A DNA stretch of 64,000 bases from Actinorhabdospora filicis (GTDB taxonomy: Bacteria; Actinomycetota; Actinomycetes; Mycobacteriales; Micromonosporaceae), in assembly GCF_030269765.1 (NCBI RefSeq), contig NZ_BSTX01000002.1:1211379-1275378 (forward strand). The letters are read 5' to 3'. Made by a program: the position numbers and the translations under genes. The notes under the pieces are model-generated. The model was given only the letters and a program-made list of their open reading frames with translations. It was not told the DNA's origin and searched no databases. Within the stretch, counting starts at the first letter, position 1. Each line of letters begins with the position of its first letter. Positions 43,314-51,680 of this stretch are shown in pieces.

Positions 43314-44030
43314 ATGACCGAGAAACAGGGCATCTTCGGGCGCATCGCGCAGCTGGCCAGGGCCAACATCAACGCGCTGCTGGACTCGGCGGAGGATCCG
43401 GGCAAGATGCTCGACCAGCTGATCCGGGACTACTCGGGCAACATCAGCGAGGCCGAGCAGGCGATCGCCAGCACCATCGGCAACCTCCGGATGGCCGAGG
43501 ACGACTACAACGCCGACATGAACGCCGCGCGCGAATGGGGCGCCAAGGCCGCCTCGGCGAGCGCGAAGGCCGATGAGCTGCGCGCGTCGGGGAAGCCGGA
43601 GGACGCCGACAAGTTCGACAACCTCGCCCGCGTGGCCCTCGGCCGCCAGATCGACTCGGAGAAGGAGGCCAAGGCCGCCGAACCGACCCTGGCGGCGCAG
43701 CGCGACTCCGTCGACAAGCTGAAGACCGGCCTGGAGCAGATGAAGGGGAAGCTGGTCGAGCTGAAGGGCAAGCGCGACAACCTGGTGGCCCGGCAGAAGA
43801 CCGCGCAGGCGCAGAACCAGGTCAACGACGCGATCAAGAGCATCAACATCATGGACCCGACCAGCGAGATCTCGCGCTTCGAGGACAAGATCAAGCGCGA
43901 GGAGGCGCAGGCCCGGGGCGCGCAGGAGCTGGCGGCGTCCTCGCTGGACGCGCAGTTCGAGAGCCTCGACAAGCTGGGTGATGAGGCCGAGATCGAGGCG
44001 CGGATGGCGGCGCTCAAGGCGAAGAGTTAG
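43314..44030 (+). CDS. pspA: PspA/IM30 family phage-shock protein
   Basis: This 238-residue, almost wholly helical protein starts GIFGRIAQLARANINALLDSAEDPGKMLDQ, the amphipathic membrane-binding helix and hairpin of PspA/IM30. (The key features are Asn at the first turn and the AEDP loop.) The long coiled-coil hairpin follows. PspA polymers bind stressed inner membrane from the cytoplasm. It starts 27 bases after the TPM protein, so the pair is co-transcribed. Actinobacterial partners such as ClgR are not in the window. Confidence 0.92.
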   Translation: MTEKQGIFGRIAQLARANINALLDSAEDPGKMLDQLIRDYSGNISEAEQAIASTIGNLRMAEDDYNADMNAAREWGAKAASASAKADELRASGKPEDADKFDNLARVALGRQIDSEKEAKAAEPTLAAQRDSVDKLKTGLEQMKGKLVELKGKRDNLVARQKTAQAQNQVNDAIKSINIMDPTSEISRFEDKIKREEAQARGAQELAASSLDAQFESLDKLGDEAEIEARMAALKAKS

Positions 44031-44053
44031 CCGGGGGTGGGGGGGAGCCCGGG

Positions 44054-44569
44054 TCAGGCCTTGGAGGCGGTGGCCCGGGCTTCGAGCATGGTGCGCAAGG
44101 TCGCGGCGTCTCCGGGGACGAAGGCGGAGGGTGGCACGATCACGCGCGTCTCCTCGCCCGGGAACGGCACCAGCCACACACCGGCGACCTCGCGGATCGG
44201 GCCGATGGTCTCCCAAGGGGCCTCGATCAGCCGGTCCGGGGTTCGCACGGAGATGCCGACGGTGGTGACGGAGATGATGCGGGCGCCGAACTCACCCGCG
44301 CGGGCGAACGCGCCCATCTCTCGCTCAAGGGCCCACCAGATCGCCACATGCGTGATGCCCACCGCGCCCGCCACCGCACCGGCCGCCAGTACGCCCCACT
44401 CGACCGGGCCGCTCGGTGCGTACACCCGGCCGACGTGAATCGCGGCCACGGCGAAGACGGACAGCCCCAGCCCACCCAGGAGCCGCACCCACCGCCTGCC
44501 CCGGTTGACCCGGCGCACGACGCGCGCGACCTGGCGGGGGTCGGGGACGTAGAAGCCGGTGAGCTCCAT
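44054..44569 (-). CDS. YcxB-like membrane protein 1
   Basis: This 171-residue protein has two transmembrane helices (about 33-52 and 60-80). The cytoplasmic C-terminal part shows ISVTTVGISVRTPDRLIEAPWETIGPIREVAGVWLV, the PH-like strands of YcxB C-terminal domains. (The conserved core is the Trp-Glu pair and the GVWLVPF strand.) Function of the family is unknown. It begins one base after the stop of a second, related gene, so the two form an operon and may be an old duplication. Confidence 0.65.
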   Translation of the reverse strand: MELTGFYVPDPRQVARVVRRVNRGRRWVRLLGGLGLSVFAVAAIHVGRVYAPSGPVEWGVLAAGAVAGAVGITHVAIWWALEREMGAFARAGEFGARIISVTTVGISVRTPDRLIEAPWETIGPIREVAGVWLVPFPGEETRVIVPPSAFVPGDAATLRTMLEARATASKA

Positions 44570-44570
44570 G

Positions 44571-45101
44571 TCAGGCGGCCTGCGCGCTCATCGCGGCGGC
44601 GAGCTGGTGGCGGGTGGCCAGGAACGCGCGGAACTCCTCGATGTCGGGCTCGGGCATGCCGATCTTGGGCAGGAACCAGACCTGCGTGCCGTCCCAGCGG
44701 TGGATCAGCCACATGTCGTGGTACTCACGGACCTCGCCGATGAGGGTCCAGGCGAGGCTCATTTCCTCACCGGGGGACTCGAAGCCGAAGCTCTCCTCGG
44801 TGAGCAGGTACTGGGTGGGCCGGGTGTCGAGCGCGGAGTTCTTCGCGCCCTTCCGCAGCGCGCTCCGGATCGCACACAGCAGCGTGAACAAGCAGATCGC
44901 GCAGAGCGTGAAGTAGCCCGTGGTGAAGATGACCCAGGCGCTGGGCAGCTCATCGGCCGGGGAGAAGGCGAGTGGCAGCACGGCCAGCAGCACGCTCACC
45001 ACGCCGTAGTTGAACAGCTTCCTGCGCTGCTTTAGGGTCGCGTACTTCGCGGCCCGCTTCTTCAGGCGGAGGTCGGCTTCGGTGTGCACGCGAATCAGCA
45101 C
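44571..45101 (-). CDS. YcxB-like membrane protein 2
   Basis: This 176-residue protein has two helices (about 36-55 and 62-85) and a C-terminal PH-like part with LLTEESFGFESPGEEM, AWTLIGEVREYHDMWLI and WFLPKIGMPEPDIEEF. The layout matches its downstream neighbour. GGAG eight bases upstream supports GTG 45101; a GTG at 45122 lacks any ribosome binding site. The proteins are alike in plan but not obviously in sequence, so a heteromeric membrane complex is one possibility. No function is assigned. Confidence 0.65.
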   Translation of the reverse strand: MLIRVHTEADLRLKKRAAKYATLKQRRKLFNYGVVSVLLAVLPLAFSPADELPSAWVIFTTGYFTLCAICLFTLLCAIRSALRKGAKNSALDTRPTQYLLTEESFGFESPGEEMSLAWTLIGEVREYHDMWLIHRWDGTQVWFLPKIGMPEPDIEEFRAFLATRHQLAAAMSAQAA

Positions 45102-45268
45102 GGCGGGGACTCCAGAGGGCACGGCGGCACGTACGCCGCGTTGAACGTGGGCGGCGACATCTCACCCCACGCGTCACTCCCGCGTCAATCCCCCGTCGGT
45201 CCCGTGTCACCCGCCTCGCGGGCCGCACCCGGTTGGATCTCCGCGAGCCAACCCGTTAGCGTCGACGG

Positions 45269-46360
45269 GTGACCTACGCAGGCGACGGCCGACACCCCTC
45301 CCCTCTCGACACCGCGAGCCTCGGCGCGCGGATCGAAAAGGCCCTGGAGGCCTTCCTGTCGCTCCAGCGGCCGCGCCTGACCGACATCGACGCCGCCCTC
45401 CTGCCCGTCGCCGAGTCGCTGGAGTCCTTCGTGCTGGGCGGCGGCAAGCGGATGCGCCCGGCGTTCGCGTACTGGGGGTACCGGGGCGCGGGTGGTGCCG
45501 ACTCCGAGCAGGTCGTGGCGTGCGTCTCCTCGCTCGAACTGCTGCAGGCCTCGGCGCTGATCCACGACGACCTGATCGACGCCTCCGACACGCGGCGGGG
45601 TGAGCCCTCGCTGCACAAGCGGTTCGAGGCGCAGCACGCCGCGCAGGGCTGGTTCGGCGGCGAGCGCGAGTTCGGCGCGGCGGCGGCGATCCTGCTGGGC
45701 GACCTGTGCCTGGCGTGGTCGGACGAGCTGTTCTGCGCGGCGGGGATGCCGGGCGAGGCGATCGTGCGCGCGCGTCCGCTGTTCGACGCGATGCGCACCG
45801 AGGTGATGGCCGGGCAGTACCTGGACGTGCTGGCGCAGGCCGCGCGGGACACCACGATCGAGCGGGCGGGCAAGGTCGCGCGGTACAAGTCCGCCAAGTA
45901 CACCGTGGAGCGGCCGCTCATGATCGGCGCGGCGCTCGCGGGCGCGCCGGAGGAGCTGCTGCGCGGCTACTCCGACTACGGCCTGCCGCTGGGCGAGGCC
46001 TTCCAGCTGCGCGACGACGTCCTGGGCGTGTTCGGGGACCCGGCGCGCACCGGCAAGCCCGCCGGGGACGACCTGCGCGAGGGCAAGCGCACCTACCTCA
46101 TCGCCGCGGCCTACGAGACCGCCGCACCGTCCCAGCGGGAGCTGCTGGACACGTGGCTGGGCGATCCGGCGCTGACCGCGGAGGGCGTGGCGGCGCTGCG
46201 GGACGTCATCACCGGCACCGGCGCGCTGGCCCGCACCGAGGAGCGCATCGCGCGGCTGGCCGAGCAGGCCGCGACGGCGCTGGCCGGTGCGGACGTGGAC
46301 GCCGCCGCGCGGCCGGTCCTGGAGCACCTGGCGACCGCCGCGATCCAGCGGGTCCTCTAA
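45269..46360 (+). CDS. idsA: polyprenyl (geranylgeranyl-type) diphosphate synthase
   Basis: This 363-residue trans-prenyltransferase elongates allylic diphosphates with isopentenyl diphosphate. The first aspartate motif is DDLID (residues 100-104), followed by RRGEPS. GGGKRMRP binds IPP, and QLRDDVLGVFGD carries the second aspartate motif. The position corresponds to mycobacterial idsA2 (Rv2173), between a metF homologue and pknL. It converges on a lycopene cyclase gene pair, so GGPP for carotenoids is plausible. Chain length cannot be fixed from sequence alone. GTG start; the alternatives are weaker. Confidence 0.92.
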   Translation: MTYAGDGRHPSPLDTASLGARIEKALEAFLSLQRPRLTDIDAALLPVAESLESFVLGGGKRMRPAFAYWGYRGAGGADSEQVVACVSSLELLQASALIHDDLIDASDTRRGEPSLHKRFEAQHAAQGWFGGEREFGAAAAILLGDLCLAWSDELFCAAGMPGEAIVRARPLFDAMRTEVMAGQYLDVLAQAARDTTIERAGKVARYKSAKYTVERPLMIGAALAGAPEELLRGYSDYGLPLGEAFQLRDDVLGVFGDPARTGKPAGDDLREGKRTYLIAAAYETAAPSQRELLDTWLGDPALTAEGVAALRDVITGTGALARTEERIARLAEQAATALAGADVDAAARPVLEHLATAAIQRVL

Positions 46361-46648
46361 CCGGCGCTCGCGCCAGACCCACACCGACAGGGTCGCCAGG
46401 ACGAGGGCGAAGCCGAAGCCGAGGTCCTCCACGGGCGCGTGGAAGGCCCGCCACCCGAGGATGGTGTCGGGCCGGTAGTGGACGACGCCCATCCCCGACA
46501 GGACGCCGTTGGACAGCAGCTGGAAGCCCAGCACGATCGGGTAGGTCAGCCACCACGCCAGGCCCAGCAGCAGCCTGGTCTTCAGGACGGCGAGGTCGAG
46601 CACGACGGCGGCGGCCACGAGCGCGGCGGCGGTGAGCGTGTAGATCAC
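46361..46648 (-). CDS. lycopene cyclase domain protein (CrtYd-like), no stop at expected end
   Basis: This is the second subunit of a heterodimeric lycopene cyclase. Three helices are visible, with the signature element APVEDLGFGF matching the PxE(E/D) motif of its partner, and GVVHYRPDTILGW before it. The GTG start overlaps the partner's stop (GTGA). The recognisable domain ends near WVWRERR, but the frame has no stop there and runs on antisense through the whole polyprenyl synthase gene to 45185. A TAG exists one frame over, in the GGTTAGAGG around 46361. A frameshift or a genuinely extended protein are both possible. Coordinates cover only the cyclase domain. Confidence 0.65.
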
Positions 46649-46971
46649 CGGCGCGCCTCCAGGCGGGCCAGGACGGTGCGGACGGCCTCGAAGCCGAGGA
46701 TCGCGCACACCGGCACCACCGCGAAGAACAGGACCTCTTCGAGCGGGACGCCGCCGGGGAACGTCAGGCCGCTGATGGCGGTGGGGTCGAACCACCACCA
46801 GCCGGCCAGGATCGCGGTGAGATCGACGGCGAGGAAGGGCACCGCCACGACGGCGATGCTGCGCAGGACCCGCGGCCAGCGGGCGGCGACGCCGACCTTC
46901 AGGACCGGTTCGAGCCATCCGGCGCAGACGAGGCAGCCCAGCAGCACGCCGAAGTACGTAAGCGACCGCAT
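46645..46971 (-). CDS. lycopene cyclase domain protein (CrtYc-like)
   Basis: This 108-residue protein has three membrane helices. It begins MRSLTYFGVLLGCL, and its third helix region holds GGVPLEEVLFFAVVPVCAILG. The PLEEVLFF element is the conserved acid motif of heterodimeric lycopene cyclases (CrtYc/CrtYd, fungal CarRA type), which close the ends of lycopene to form beta or epsilon rings. Its stop overlaps the partner gene. Phytoene synthase and desaturase are not in the window, so the pair either serves a remote cluster or is a remnant. Confidence 0.8.
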   Translation of the reverse strand: MRSLTYFGVLLGCLVCAGWLEPVLKVGVAARWPRVLRSIAVVAVPFLAVDLTAILAGWWWFDPTAISGLTFPGGVPLEEVLFFAVVPVCAILGFEAVRTVLARLEARR

Positions 46972-47392
46972 TCGGTCCCCGTCATCCTCACTGGACCCTC
47001 CACAGGCTCCTCCGTTCGGAGGATGCAGGGTCCACCGAATATCCGAATCCGTTTCTTTTTTCGGGCCGGGGAGTCACCTTCTCCGGCCCGGCTCGTTGAA
47101 TCCAGTGTCGCGCACGGATGATCCGGCGCGGTGAGGCGGGGACGGTGGATCCGGGTACGGCGCCGGGCCGGTGCATCTGAGGGGATTGCACAGGCCACGG
47201 GCGACGCGTCGGGTCCACCCACCCTCACCACCGATGGCGGAACCATCGTCTGCGGCGTCATCAGTTACATACCTCCTGTCGGTCCACTCGTGCCTGTCGC
47301 GAGTGGACCGTCGCATACACGGTCGGCCGCCCACCCCCAAGCCTTTCGCGGCTCCTCCCGGCCTGCACACCGACAGTCGGAAGGACCCCCAA
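46972..47392. other. 421-bp gap with two hairpins
   Basis: This region lies between the divergent lycopene cyclase pair and the small Ser/Pro-rich protein. A short T-run (CTTTTTTC near 47057) next to GGGCCGGGGAG/CTCCGGCCC forms a terminator-like hairpin at about 47067-47095. GGTCCACTCG and CGCGAGTGGACC form a second stem at about 47279-47307 that would lie in the 5' leader of the next gene. No known riboswitch consensus fits, and I see no small gene. Confidence 0.4.
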
Positions 47393-47851
47393 GTGAGACC
47401 CATGCGCTCCCTGTCCAAAGAGCTGCGCGGCATGATCCGCTCCGTCCGCTACGACCTGCGCGGCAAGCGCGGATCGGTGCGGCTCCTGGCGGTGATCATC
47501 ATCCTCGTGGCCGCCACCGGCCTCATCCTGTCCACCGGCCTCCTGAACCGGATCGGCGGCGGTGGCGGCACCTCCGCCGAGGGCGACGGCAAGGCCACCG
47601 GCCACCCGGCCGGGCTCGCCGAGCAGTACCTGGACCCGCAGAGCAGCGCTGGATTCCCCTACCTCGGCTCGCCGCTGCCCACCTCCGGCAGCTCATCGGC
47701 CTCCCCCAGCACCTCACCCTCGACGTCGCGGCCCAGCCCGACCACCGAGACCTCGCACACACCCTCGGCCTCACCGAGCGGCTCGGCCTCACCCTCGGCC
47801 TCGCCCAGTGCGTCGCCGTCCGGCCCGGCTCCGACCGCGCCCACGAGCTGA
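47393..47851 (+). CDS. small membrane-anchored Ser/Pro/Thr-rich protein
   Basis: This is a 152-residue protein of no recognised family. A basic cytosolic start (about 1-28, with KELRGMIRSVRYDLRGKRG) precedes one transmembrane helix (about 29-52). A Gly-rich linker and about 60 residues of Ser, Pro and Thr with repeated SPSASPS units follow outside. This mucin-like tail could be O-mannosylated and span the wall. GGAAGG upstream selects GTG 47393; ATG 47402 is the alternative. Coordinates of the start may be off by a codon. Confidence 0.6.
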   Translation: MRPMRSLSKELRGMIRSVRYDLRGKRGSVRLLAVIIILVAATGLILSTGLLNRIGGGGGTSAEGDGKATGHPAGLAEQYLDPQSSAGFPYLGSPLPTSGSSSASPSTSPSTSRPSPTTETSHTPSASPSGSASPSASPSASPSGPAPTAPTS

Positions 47852-47875
47852 GGCCCGCCGGTAAGGTCGTTGACC

Positions 47876-48676
47876 ATGACGACCGCGAGCCCGGCACACA
47901 CCGACCGTGAGGCCTTGCGCACCAAGGCCTACCGCGACGAGCGTCCACTGGAGACCCGCCGCGCGATCTACGACCACCGGCGTCCCCGGCTGGACCTGGT
48001 GGGCGAGGTCGTCCACCGGCTGCGCGACGTCCCCGGCGGCGTGCTCGCCGACGTCGGCTGCGGCTCGGGCGCCTACAGCAAGGCCCTGCGCGCCGCCCGC
48101 CCCGACCTGACCGTCATCGCCGCCGACCTCTCGGCGGGGATGGTGTCGGTGGCGGGCGCGCCGGGCGTCGTCACCGACGCCACGCACCTGCCCCTGGCCA
48201 CCCGGTCCTGCTCGGCGGTGCTGGCGCTGCACATGCTCTACCACGTGCCCGACCCGCGCGCGGCCGTCGCCGAGTTCGCCCGCGTGGTGCGCGAGGACGG
48301 GTCGGTGCTCATCATGGGCAACCGCGAAGGCGACAAACACGAGCTCGACGAGCTGTGGGACCGGGCCGCGATGGACGTCCTCGGCCACCCGGCCGGCGGC
48401 ATGGTCGGCGGACACCTGAGCGCCGAGGAGATGGGCGAACTCGCCCGCGAGGCGTTCCCCGTGGTGGAGAGCGTGTCCTACCGCGCGCGCACCGTCGTCC
48501 CCGAGGCCGCGCCGGTCATCGCCTTCTTCGACTCCACCCGCGCCCTGAGCGGCCTCGGCGGGAACTTCGACGCCGTCCTGGCGCGCGCCTCCGCGCTCAT
48601 CCAGGAGCGGGTGGCCACCGAGGGCGCCTTCGCCTTCACCAACCACACCGGCATGTACCGGGCGCAGGTGGCATGA
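47876..48676 (+). CDS. class I SAM-dependent methyltransferase
   Basis: This 266-residue protein has the SAM-binding motif I VLADVGCGSGAYSKAL, the acidic end of strand 2 in VIAADLSAGM, and motif IV LALHMLYHVPDP followed by ARVVREDGSVLI. These are standard for Methyltransf_11 (ubiE-like) enzymes. ATG 47876 is nine bases after an AAGG. It overlaps the downstream hydrolase by ATGA, so the two are translationally coupled. Substrate unknown; in mycobacteria unrelated genes fill this gap. Confidence 0.87.
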   Translation: MTTASPAHTDREALRTKAYRDERPLETRRAIYDHRRPRLDLVGEVVHRLRDVPGGVLADVGCGSGAYSKALRAARPDLTVIAADLSAGMVSVAGAPGVVTDATHLPLATRSCSAVLALHMLYHVPDPRAAVAEFARVVREDGSVLIMGNREGDKHELDELWDRAAMDVLGHPAGGMVGGHLSAEEMGELAREAFPVVESVSYRARTVVPEAAPVIAFFDSTRALSGLGGNFDAVLARASALIQERVATEGAFAFTNHTGMYRAQVA

Positions 48677-49416
48677 CCCGCCAGACCATCACCACCGAGG
48701 ACGGCGTCCGCCTCGACGCCGTCCACCGGCCGCCCCGGCGGCACTCCGGCCTGGCCATCGTGGTCGCGCACGGCTTCACCGGCACCTGGCGCAACCCCCG
48801 CCTCGGCGAGATCACCGACGTCTTCCGCGAGCACGCCGGCGTCATCGGCTTCGACTTCCGCGGCCACGGGCACTCCGGCGGGCTGTCCACCCTCGGCGAC
48901 CGGGAGGTCCTGGACGTCGCGGCGGCCGTGACGCACGCACGCGAACTCGGCTACGCCCGGGTGGCGCTCATCGGCTTCTCCATGGGCGCGGCCGTGGCCG
49001 TCCGCTACGGCGCCCTGTACGGCGACGTCACGGCGGTGGCCTCGGTGAGCGGGCCGAGCCGCTGGTACTACAAGGGCACCCCGGCGATGCGGTGGCTGCA
49101 CCGCGCGGTGGAGCTGCGCGCCGGGCGGCTGGTCTCGCGCGCGTTCCTGAACACGCGCATCAGCGGCGAGGGCTGGCACGAGCTCCCCCTGTCGCCGACG
49201 GACGCCGCGCCGCTCGTCGCGCCCGCGCCGTACCTGGTCGTGCACGGCGACGCCGACCGGTACTTCCCGCTGCGGCACGCCTATGAGCTGCACCACGCCG
49301 CGCGCGAGCCCAAGGAGCTGTGGATCGAGCGCGGCATGGGCCACGCCGAATCGGGCACCACGCCCGAGCTCGCCGCGCGTCTGGGCAGGTGGCTGGCGGA
49401 GTCGCCGGGAGACTGA
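48673..49416 (+). CDS. alpha/beta hydrolase
   Basis: This 247-residue serine hydrolase has the oxyanion segment VVAHGFTGTWRNP, an FDFRGHGHSGG loop, and the nucleophile elbow GFSMGAA with catalytic Ser. VVHGDADRYFP carries the acid and the C-terminal GMGHAES the histidine, so the triad is complete. It overlaps the methyltransferase stop. The lid region (PSRWYYKGTPAMRWLHR) is basic and aromatic, consistent with a lipid- or peptide-like ester, but the substrate is unknown. Confidence 0.87.
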   Translation: MTRQTITTEDGVRLDAVHRPPRRHSGLAIVVAHGFTGTWRNPRLGEITDVFREHAGVIGFDFRGHGHSGGLSTLGDREVLDVAAAVTHARELGYARVALIGFSMGAAVAVRYGALYGDVTAVASVSGPSRWYYKGTPAMRWLHRAVELRAGRLVSRAFLNTRISGEGWHELPLSPTDAAPLVAPAPYLVVHGDADRYFPLRHAYELHHAAREPKELWIERGMGHAESGTTPELAARLGRWLAESPGD

Positions 49417-49450
49417 GCGCGCCGTCCACCGGGGCGTCGCCACCGCTCCG

Positions 49451-49456
49451 TACACT
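49451..49456 (+). promoter_or_regulatory. -10 element of a leaderless kinase promoter
   Basis: TACACT ends eight bases before ATG 49465, and there is no ribosome binding site in between, so the kinase mRNA probably starts at or beside its ATG. I see no convincing -35. Confidence 0.4.
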
Positions 49457-49464
49457 CGGTGGCA

Positions 49465-51324
49465 ATGGACACCACCGTCACCGACCCGCTGATCGGAGCC
49501 TCACTCGAAGGCCGCTACCGCGTCACCGAGCGCATCGCGACCGGAGGCATGGCGACGGTGTACCGGGCGGTCGACGAGCGACTCGACCGCGTGGTCGCCG
49601 TCAAGATCATCAGGCGCGCCGAAGCAGGCGACGCCGGTTTCACCGCGCGCTTCGAACGCGAGGCGAAGATCATCGCGCGCCTGTCGCACCCGAACGTGGT
49701 CGGCGTCTACGACACCGGCTCCCACGACGGGCTGCCGTACCTGGTGATGGAGTACGTCAACGGCAAGACCCTGCGCGACGTGCTGAACGAGCACTCGCGC
49801 CTGCCGGTGCGCCACTCCCTGCGCATCGCCGCGCGCATCCTGGACGCCCTGTCGGCCGCGCACCGCGTCGGCCTCGTCCACCGCGACGTGAAGCCCGAGA
49901 ACGTCCTGCTGGCCGAGTCGGGCGCGGTGAAGGTCGCCGACTTCGGGCTCGCCCGCATCGTCCAGGGCCCCGACGCCGACGACGAGCACGGTGGCCAGCT
50001 GCTGGCCACCGTCGCCTACGTGCCGCCGGAGCTGGTCGCCGAGGGCGTCGCCGACGCCCGCTCGGACGTGTACTCGGCCGGGATCCTGCTGTTCGAGCTG
50101 CTCACCGGCGTGGTCCCCTACGACGGGGACGACCCCGCCGAGGTCGCCGGGCGGCACGTGAGCGAGGACGTCCCGCCGCCCTCGGAGTTCGCCGAGGACA
50201 TCCCGCCCGAGCTGGACGCGCTCGTCGTGGCCGCCACGCGCCGCGACCGCGCGGCCCGCCCGGCCGACGCCACCGAGTTCGCCGCGCGCCTGGCGCTGGT
50301 GCCCGAACCGGCCGCCGCGCCCGCCGCGCGCAGGCCCGAGCGCACGACCACCGTCCTGCCGACCGAACCGGTCGTGCGCGGGCGCAGCACACCCGCCGTC
50401 CCGCCACCGCCGCCCGAGGAGAGTGGGCCGCGGTTCCCGAAACTGACCCGGCGGACCCTCCTGGCCGTCGGTGCCGTCGCGGTGATCATGCTGCTCGTGG
50501 GCGCCCTCGGCTGGTGGTTCAGCGCCGGGCGCTACGAGCGGACGCCCTCGCTGCTGGATCTGGTCGCCACCGACGCCGAGAGCCTCGCCGCCGAGAAGGG
50601 CTTCACGGTCAGCTGGGCCCCCGGCGGCTACTCCGAGAACGTGCCCAAGGGCTTCGTCCTGGCGCAGGACCCCGCGCCGGGCGAGAAGATCCTGGACGGC
50701 GAGCCGATCAGCGTGACGCTGTCGCTGGGACCCGAGCGCTACACCATCACCCAGGACATCGTGGGCATGGACGGCGCGGCCGCCAAGGCCAAGCTGGAGT
50801 CCATGAACCTGGTGGTGACGCTCCAGCAGCAGTTCAGCGACACCGTCCCCGCCGGGAAGGTCATCTCGGTGACGCCCGCGCCGGGCACGGAGGTCAAGCG
50901 CGACACCCCCGTCGTCCTGGCCGTCAGCGAGGGACCGGCGCCGGTGAAAGTCCCGCCGGTGGTGGGAATGCAACTGGAGCTGGCCAAGTCCACCCTCGAA
51001 GGGCTCGGGCTGGTGCCCGTGGTCGTCGAGCAGTACCACGACCAGGTGCCCGCCGGTGAGGTCTTCGCGCAGGACCCCCCGGTCGACACCGGCGTCGGCG
51101 CGGGCTCGGCGGTGACCATCACCGTCAGCAAGGGCGCCGAGCCGATCATGCTGCCGAACGTGGTCGGCAAGTCCTTCGACGAGGCCCGCGGCGAGCTCCA
51201 GCGGCTCGGGTTCAAGGTCGAGCGCTTCGACCTGCCCCTGGGCAACGACGAGGTCTGGGACATGAGCCCCGACGGCGACACCATGCAGCCGAAGGGCTCC
51301 AGCGTCACCCTCTACACCTACTGA
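49465..51324 (+). CDS. PASTA-domain serine/threonine protein kinase (PknL-position)
   Basis: This 619-residue kinase has a cytosolic catalytic domain (20-275) with the Gly loop GGMATV, Lys47, HRDVKPEN (Asp141) and DFG (Asp159). A Pro/Thr-rich juxtamembrane linker, one transmembrane helix (331-353) and four extracytoplasmic PASTA repeats (about 358-425, 426-492, 493-558, 559-619) follow. PASTA domains bind uncross-linked peptidoglycan, so it senses wall state. It holds the place of mycobacterial pknL, between idsA2 and aroG, but unlike that kinase it keeps PASTA repeats. ATG 49465 fits the leaderless promoter. Confidence 0.94.
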   Translation: MDTTVTDPLIGASLEGRYRVTERIATGGMATVYRAVDERLDRVVAVKIIRRAEAGDAGFTARFEREAKIIARLSHPNVVGVYDTGSHDGLPYLVMEYVNGKTLRDVLNEHSRLPVRHSLRIAARILDALSAAHRVGLVHRDVKPENVLLAESGAVKVADFGLARIVQGPDADDEHGGQLLATVAYVPPELVAEGVADARSDVYSAGILLFELLTGVVPYDGDDPAEVAGRHVSEDVPPPSEFAEDIPPELDALVVAATRRDRAARPADATEFAARLALVPEPAAAPAARRPERTTTVLPTEPVVRGRSTPAVPPPPPEESGPRFPKLTRRTLLAVGAVAVIMLLVGALGWWFSAGRYERTPSLLDLVATDAESLAAEKGFTVSWAPGGYSENVPKGFVLAQDPAPGEKILDGEPISVTLSLGPERYTITQDIVGMDGAAAKAKLESMNLVVTLQQQFSDTVPAGKVISVTPAPGTEVKRDTPVVLAVSEGPAPVKVPPVVGMQLELAKSTLEGLGLVPVVVEQYHDQVPAGEVFAQDPPVDTGVGAGSAVTITVSKGAEPIMLPNVVGKSFDEARGELQRLGFKVERFDLPLGNDEVWDMSPDGDTMQPKGSSVTLYTY

Positions 51325-51457
51325 CCGGTCCGGGCACCTGCGGTTTCGCCGCGAACCGCCCAAGCGCACACCCGTCCGCACAGGCCGATGGGGCGCGCGT
51401 TGACACCCGGGGTCCCCGCTGCCAGATTGTGCCGAAAGCCCGACCTGAGGAGGCACC

Positions 51458-51622
51458 ATGATCCGAGTCGCCAAGCGCCTGGCCGATCGCATGCTGGACA
51501 AGCTCGTCCCGGCCACCGACGCCCACGCCTGCGCCGACGTCTGCGTGGACCGTCAGTGCGCCAACGGCGTGTGGCAGTGTTGCTCGCCGTGCGCGATGCA
51601 CCTCTGCTGCCGCAACGGCTAG
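51458..51622 (+). CDS. 54-residue cysteine-rich peptide
   Basis: GAGGAGG stands seven bases before ATG 51458 and a strong terminator follows the TAG, so this small frame looks like a real gene. The first half (residues 1-24) is an amphipathic basic helix, MIRVAKRLADRMLDKLVP-like. The second half packs eight cysteines: one in HAC, then DVC, RQC, WQCC, SPC and LCC, ending RNG. The helix-plus-Cys-core plan recalls ribosomally made and modified peptides, or small disulfide or metal-binding proteins. No modification enzyme is adjacent. I do not recognise a named family. Confidence 0.7.
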   Translation: MIRVAKRLADRMLDKLVPATDAHACADVCVDRQCANGVWQCCSPCAMHLCCRNG

Positions 51623-51632
51623 AGACGCCGAA

Positions 51633-51665
51633 GGCGGGTGGGCCGTGCGGCCCACCCGCCTTTAT
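51633..51665. terminator. terminator between the small peptide gene and bfr
   Basis: GGCGGGTGGGCC and GGCCCACCCGCC form a perfect 12-bp stem around GTGC, with TTTAT after it on the plus strand. It also lies 15 bp past the bfr stop on the other strand. Confidence 0.88.
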
Positions 51666-51680
51666 CGTGCCGCCGGGACG

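Noticed and set aside
41106..44216. 1036-residue frame antisense to the TPM and PspA genes
   Set aside because: The sense genes have clear domains, and the antisense product has none.
47160..47400. ydaO/yuaA c-di-AMP riboswitch before the Ser/Pro-rich protein
   Set aside because: The leader has hairpins, but the conserved ydaO sequence blocks are missing.
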